From: DAOTXL01 sp034435455
GTDB taxonomy: Bacteria; Chloroflexota; Anaerolineae; JAAYZQ01
Direction: 5' to 3'
Length of the DNA stretch: 64,000 bases
NCBI GenBank assembly: GCA_034435455.1
Contig: DAOTXL010000108.1
Coordinates: 16,838-80,837, forward strand
Shown here one piece after another: positions 61,929-64,000 of this stretch. The notes beneath the pieces are model-generated. The model was not told the DNA's origin. It saw only the letters and a program-made list of their open reading frames with translations, and searched no databases. A program made the position numbers and the translations under genes. Each line of letters begins with the position of its first letter. The stretch's first letter is position 1.

Positions 61929-62569
61929 AGCTTCCCCTCTCCTGCTGCCTGGCCCAGAAACCCCTCGATGACCTCCAGCGCAGCCAGAGGCATCAACAGA
62001 TAGTCATAGTGGAGCAGATCGCGCACGTTCAGGTATTGCGCGACCAGCGTCCTGACGTGGGGCAGGTTGCGCACCGACCGCAGGATCATCTCGTCATGTC
62101 CGGGTAACAGGATCAAGGCGGAGGAATCGACCTTCAGGTTGTTCAGGATGTTCAGGATCTCCCTGGTTTGCGGTTCGGTCAGGTTCAGTTCATCCAGGAG
62201 CACCACCTGGGACCCGGCGACTTTGGCCGACAGGGCAGAACGCAACGCTGCCCGGCGCATCTTGCGCGGCATTTTCTGCTCATAGCTGCGCGGCTGCGGG
62301 CCAAAGATGACCGCCCCGCCCCGCCAGTGGGGGGCCCGGGTGCTGCCCTGCCGGGCGCGGCCGGTGCCCTTTTGGCGCCACGGTTTGCGGCCTCCGCCGC
62401 TGACCTCCCCCCGCGTCTTGGTCTTGTGCGTTCCCAATCGGGCGTTGGCCAGTTGGCGGACCAGCGCCTGGTGCATCAGCGCCCGGTTGATCGGCGCGGC
62501 AAAGATGTCGTCCCGCAGTTCCGCCTCATTTACTTGCTCACCCTGGGTATTGTACACAGGCACTTGCAT
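61925..62569 (-). CDS. rplD: Ribosomal protein L4
   Basis: 214 residues; NARLGTHKTKTRGEVSGGGR (20 residues), KPWRQKGTGRARQGSTRAPH and GPQPRSYEQKMPRKMRRAAL are diagnostic. Confidence 0.95.
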   Translation of the reverse strand: MQVPVYNTQGEQVNEAELRDDIFAAPINRALMHQALVRQLANARLGTHKTKTRGEVSGGGRKPWRQKGTGRARQGSTRAPHWRGGAVIFGPQPRSYEQKMPRKMRRAALRSALSAKVAGSQVVLLDELNLTEPQTREILNILNNLKVDSSALILLPGHDEMILRSVRNLPHVRTLVAQYLNVRDLLHYDYLLMPLAALEVIEGFLGQAAGEGKL

Positions 62570-62603
62570 TTGCCCTCACTCCTCAATCGGTGTCAGGCGA
62601 CCC

Positions 62604-63263
62604 TTATTTTCTGACCTTTTTCAGCAACGCGGTCTTGCGCGCCTGGCGGATCATCAACAGGCCGTTGTTGGCCCCGGGCACTGCCCCGCGCACGGCCAGC
62701 AGGTTCCGCTCCGGATCCACCATCACCACTTCCAGGCCCTGGATCGTGACGCGCTCACCCCCCATCCGCCCGGCCATGCGGTGGCCTTTGAAGATGCGGC
62801 CGGGCGTCTTGCACGCGCCGATGGCTCCTGGGGCCCGCTGTCGGTCTGACTGGCCGTGGGTGATGGGCCCGCCGCGGAAGCCGTGGCGCTTCATCACGCC
62901 GGCAAAGCCTCTTCCCTTGGAGGTACCGGTCACGTCGACATACTCGCCTACCTGGAAGATGTCCACCGTGATCTTTTTGCCCTCCTGGAAAGAGGCCACC
63001 TCGTCTTCTCCGATCCGCAGCTCGCGCAAGTAGCGGACCGCCGGAACGCCACTTTTTTGCAAGTGCTGCATTTGAGGTCGGGTCAGGCGACCGGGTTTGA
63101 CCTCTTCAAAGCCCAGTTGGACGGCTGCATAGCCGTCTCGCTCCGGCTTTTTGACTTGGGCCACAAAACAGGGGCCAGCTTCGATGATGGTGATCGGAAT
63201 GATTTCGCCTCGATCGTCAAAGATCTGGGTCATTCCGACCTTTTTGCCCAGAATTCCCTTCAT
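62604..63263 (-). CDS. rplC: Ribosomal protein L3
   Basis: 219 residues; MKGILGKKVGMTQIFDDRGE (20 residues), VTGTSKGRGFAGVMKRHGFR and GRMGGERVTIQGLEVVMVDP are diagnostic. A 147-bp gap with no gene or promoter I can recognise separates it from rpsJ. Confidence 0.95.
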   Translation of the reverse strand: MKGILGKKVGMTQIFDDRGEIIPITIIEAGPCFVAQVKKPERDGYAAVQLGFEEVKPGRLTRPQMQHLQKSGVPAVRYLRELRIGEDEVASFQEGKKITVDIFQVGEYVDVTGTSKGRGFAGVMKRHGFRGGPITHGQSDRQRAPGAIGACKTPGRIFKGHRMAGRMGGERVTIQGLEVVMVDPERNLLAVRGAVPGANNGLLMIRQARKTALLKKVRK

Positions 63264-63410
63264 TCTTTACCTCCCCGGGACTGTCAGGCCAGGCACTCCT
63301 GCATCATCCCTGTCAGGCTTGCAGTTTGCAGGCTCATCCGGCTCTGCACTTGCCAGCCCAACCTGCTGTTTTCGGGCCTGCTCGATCGGTACAGGCCCGC
63401 CGCATGACGG

Positions 63411-63719
63411 TTAGAGCTTGATCTCGATGTCGACGCCAGCCGGTAGTTGGAGTCGCATCAATTGGTCAACCGTCTTGGAACCAGGCTCGATCACGTCGAT
63501 CAGCCGCCTGTGGGTGCGGATCTCGAACTGCTCCCGCGAGTCCTTGTCAATAAACGGCGACCGGTTGACGGTGAACTTTTCGATGCGCGTCGGCAGTGGC
63601 ACAGGTCCCACCACATAGGCGCCGGTCCGTTCGGCTGCATCCACGATCTGCCGCGCCGATTGATCCAGGATTCGGTGATCGAACGCTTTGAGCCGTATTC
63701 TGATCTTTTGCTTGGCCAT
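63411..63719 (-). CDS. rpsJ: Ribosomal protein S10
   Basis: 102 residues starting MAKQKIRIRLKAFDHRILDQ (20 residues); GPVPLPTRIEKFTVNRSPFI and REQFEIRTHRRLIDVIEP are diagnostic. The ATG at 63719 is the family start, with GGGGGGACC before it. It also acts with NusB in antitermination. Confidence 0.96.
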   Translation of the reverse strand: MAKQKIRIRLKAFDHRILDQSARQIVDAAERTGAYVVGPVPLPTRIEKFTVNRSPFIDKDSREQFEIRTHRRLIDVIEPGSKTVDQLMRLQLPAGVDIEIKL

Positions 63720-63788
63720 GGTCCCCCCGCCGATTTTCGATCCTCTCTGAACTGCCAGGATCAAACCTCTGGCATCGAAAATCGTGAA

Positions 63789-64000
63789 TTACTCCAGGAT
63801 CCGGGTGATGACGCCGGCGCCCACCGTGCGGCCTCCCTCGCGGATGGCAAACCGTGACCCGGCCTCCAACGCCACCGGCACGATCAGCTTCACCGTCAGG
63901 TTCACATTGTCCCCCGGCATCACCATCTCCACCCCGGCCGGCAGCTCCACCGCCCCCGTCACATCCATCGTCCGAATGTAGAACTGCGGCCGATACCCGG
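63789..64000 (-). CDS. tuf: Elongation factor Tu, C-terminal part
   Basis: The last 70 residues: YRPQFYIRTMDVTGAVELPA (20 residues), VEMVMPGDNVNLTVKLIVPV and GSRFAIREGGRTVGAGVITR, then ILE and TAA at 63789-63791. It is domain 3 of EF-Tu; the 5' part lies beyond the window edge. It precedes rpsJ by 69 bp, the usual order. Confidence 0.95.
   Translation of the reverse strand, partial: GYRPQFYIRTMDVTGAVELPAGVEMVMPGDNVNLTVKLIVPVALEAGSRFAIREGGRTVGAGVITRILE

Overview
This is a GC-rich window, most likely from a Chloroflexota bacterium (Anaerolineae-like; an inference, since no rRNA is present). Pointers are the classical tuf/S10/spc/alpha ribosomal gene order with zinc-binding forms of S4, S14, L36 and L24, a Ccs-type (system II) cytochrome c maturation pair, and a secreted protein ending in a YLPIIL-type tail that I recall as common in exported Chloroflexota proteins. 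Standard -35/-10 promoters with 17-bp spacers are easy to see, many with the form GGTATAAT.

Layout. 1-6.2 kb (minus): a thymidylate kinase cut by the window edge, an isoaspartyl peptidase, and a lipid/acyl-CoA block (fabF, fabH with an arginine-rich tail, acyl-CoA carboxylase carboxyltransferase, a tiny epsilon-like ORF, biotin carrier). 6.4-10 kb (plus): etfB, etfA and an acyl-CoA dehydrogenase. 10-12.3 kb (minus): an ATP-cone/uridine-kinase fusion, tmRNA (ssrA) with promoter and terminator, and a 78-residue orphan. 12.5-18.4 kb: a shortened FdrA-like protein (plus) and two tandem paralogous membrane proteins with duplicated GATase-like domains (minus). 18.8-21.9 kb (plus): a monocistronic secreted protein with 28 Cys/Trp repeats (YTSDP..WPEC), the most unusual gene here. 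21.9-25.4 kb (minus): a peptide/nickel-type ABC importer. 25.5-31 kb (minus): a membrane-bound spermidine-synthase-like protein, a Memo-AMMECR1 fusion lipoprotein, an Rpn-type nuclease remnant and a Tat-exported radical SAM protein (AmrS) carrying a CxxCH motif. 31.2-35.5 kb (minus): ccsA, resB, an MFS transporter and inositol-phosphate synthase. 35.6-41.8 kb (plus): potABCD, a zincin, a small membrane protein and an aldehyde dehydrogenase. 41.9-46.3 kb (minus): a class III aminotransferase, a saccharopine-dehydrogenase-like protein and an aldehyde:ferredoxin oxidoreductase. 46.4-64 kb (minus): 29 ribosomal protein genes with rpoA, secY, adk, map, truA and the end of tuf; infA is absent from its usual place between map and rpmJ.

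How the parts fit. The fab/carboxylase and ETF/acyl-CoA dehydrogenase blocks face each other across a 150-bp divergent region and make a fatty-acid/acyl-CoA module. The pot operon with an aldehyde dehydrogenase suggests polyamine uptake and use. The AmmeMemoRadiSam set appears to be exported (lipoprotein plus Tat signal) and sits beside cytochrome c maturation genes; with the CxxCH motif in AmrS this suggests an extracytoplasmic, possibly heme-linked system. That set and the WPEC-repeat protein are the two best candidates for undescribed biology.
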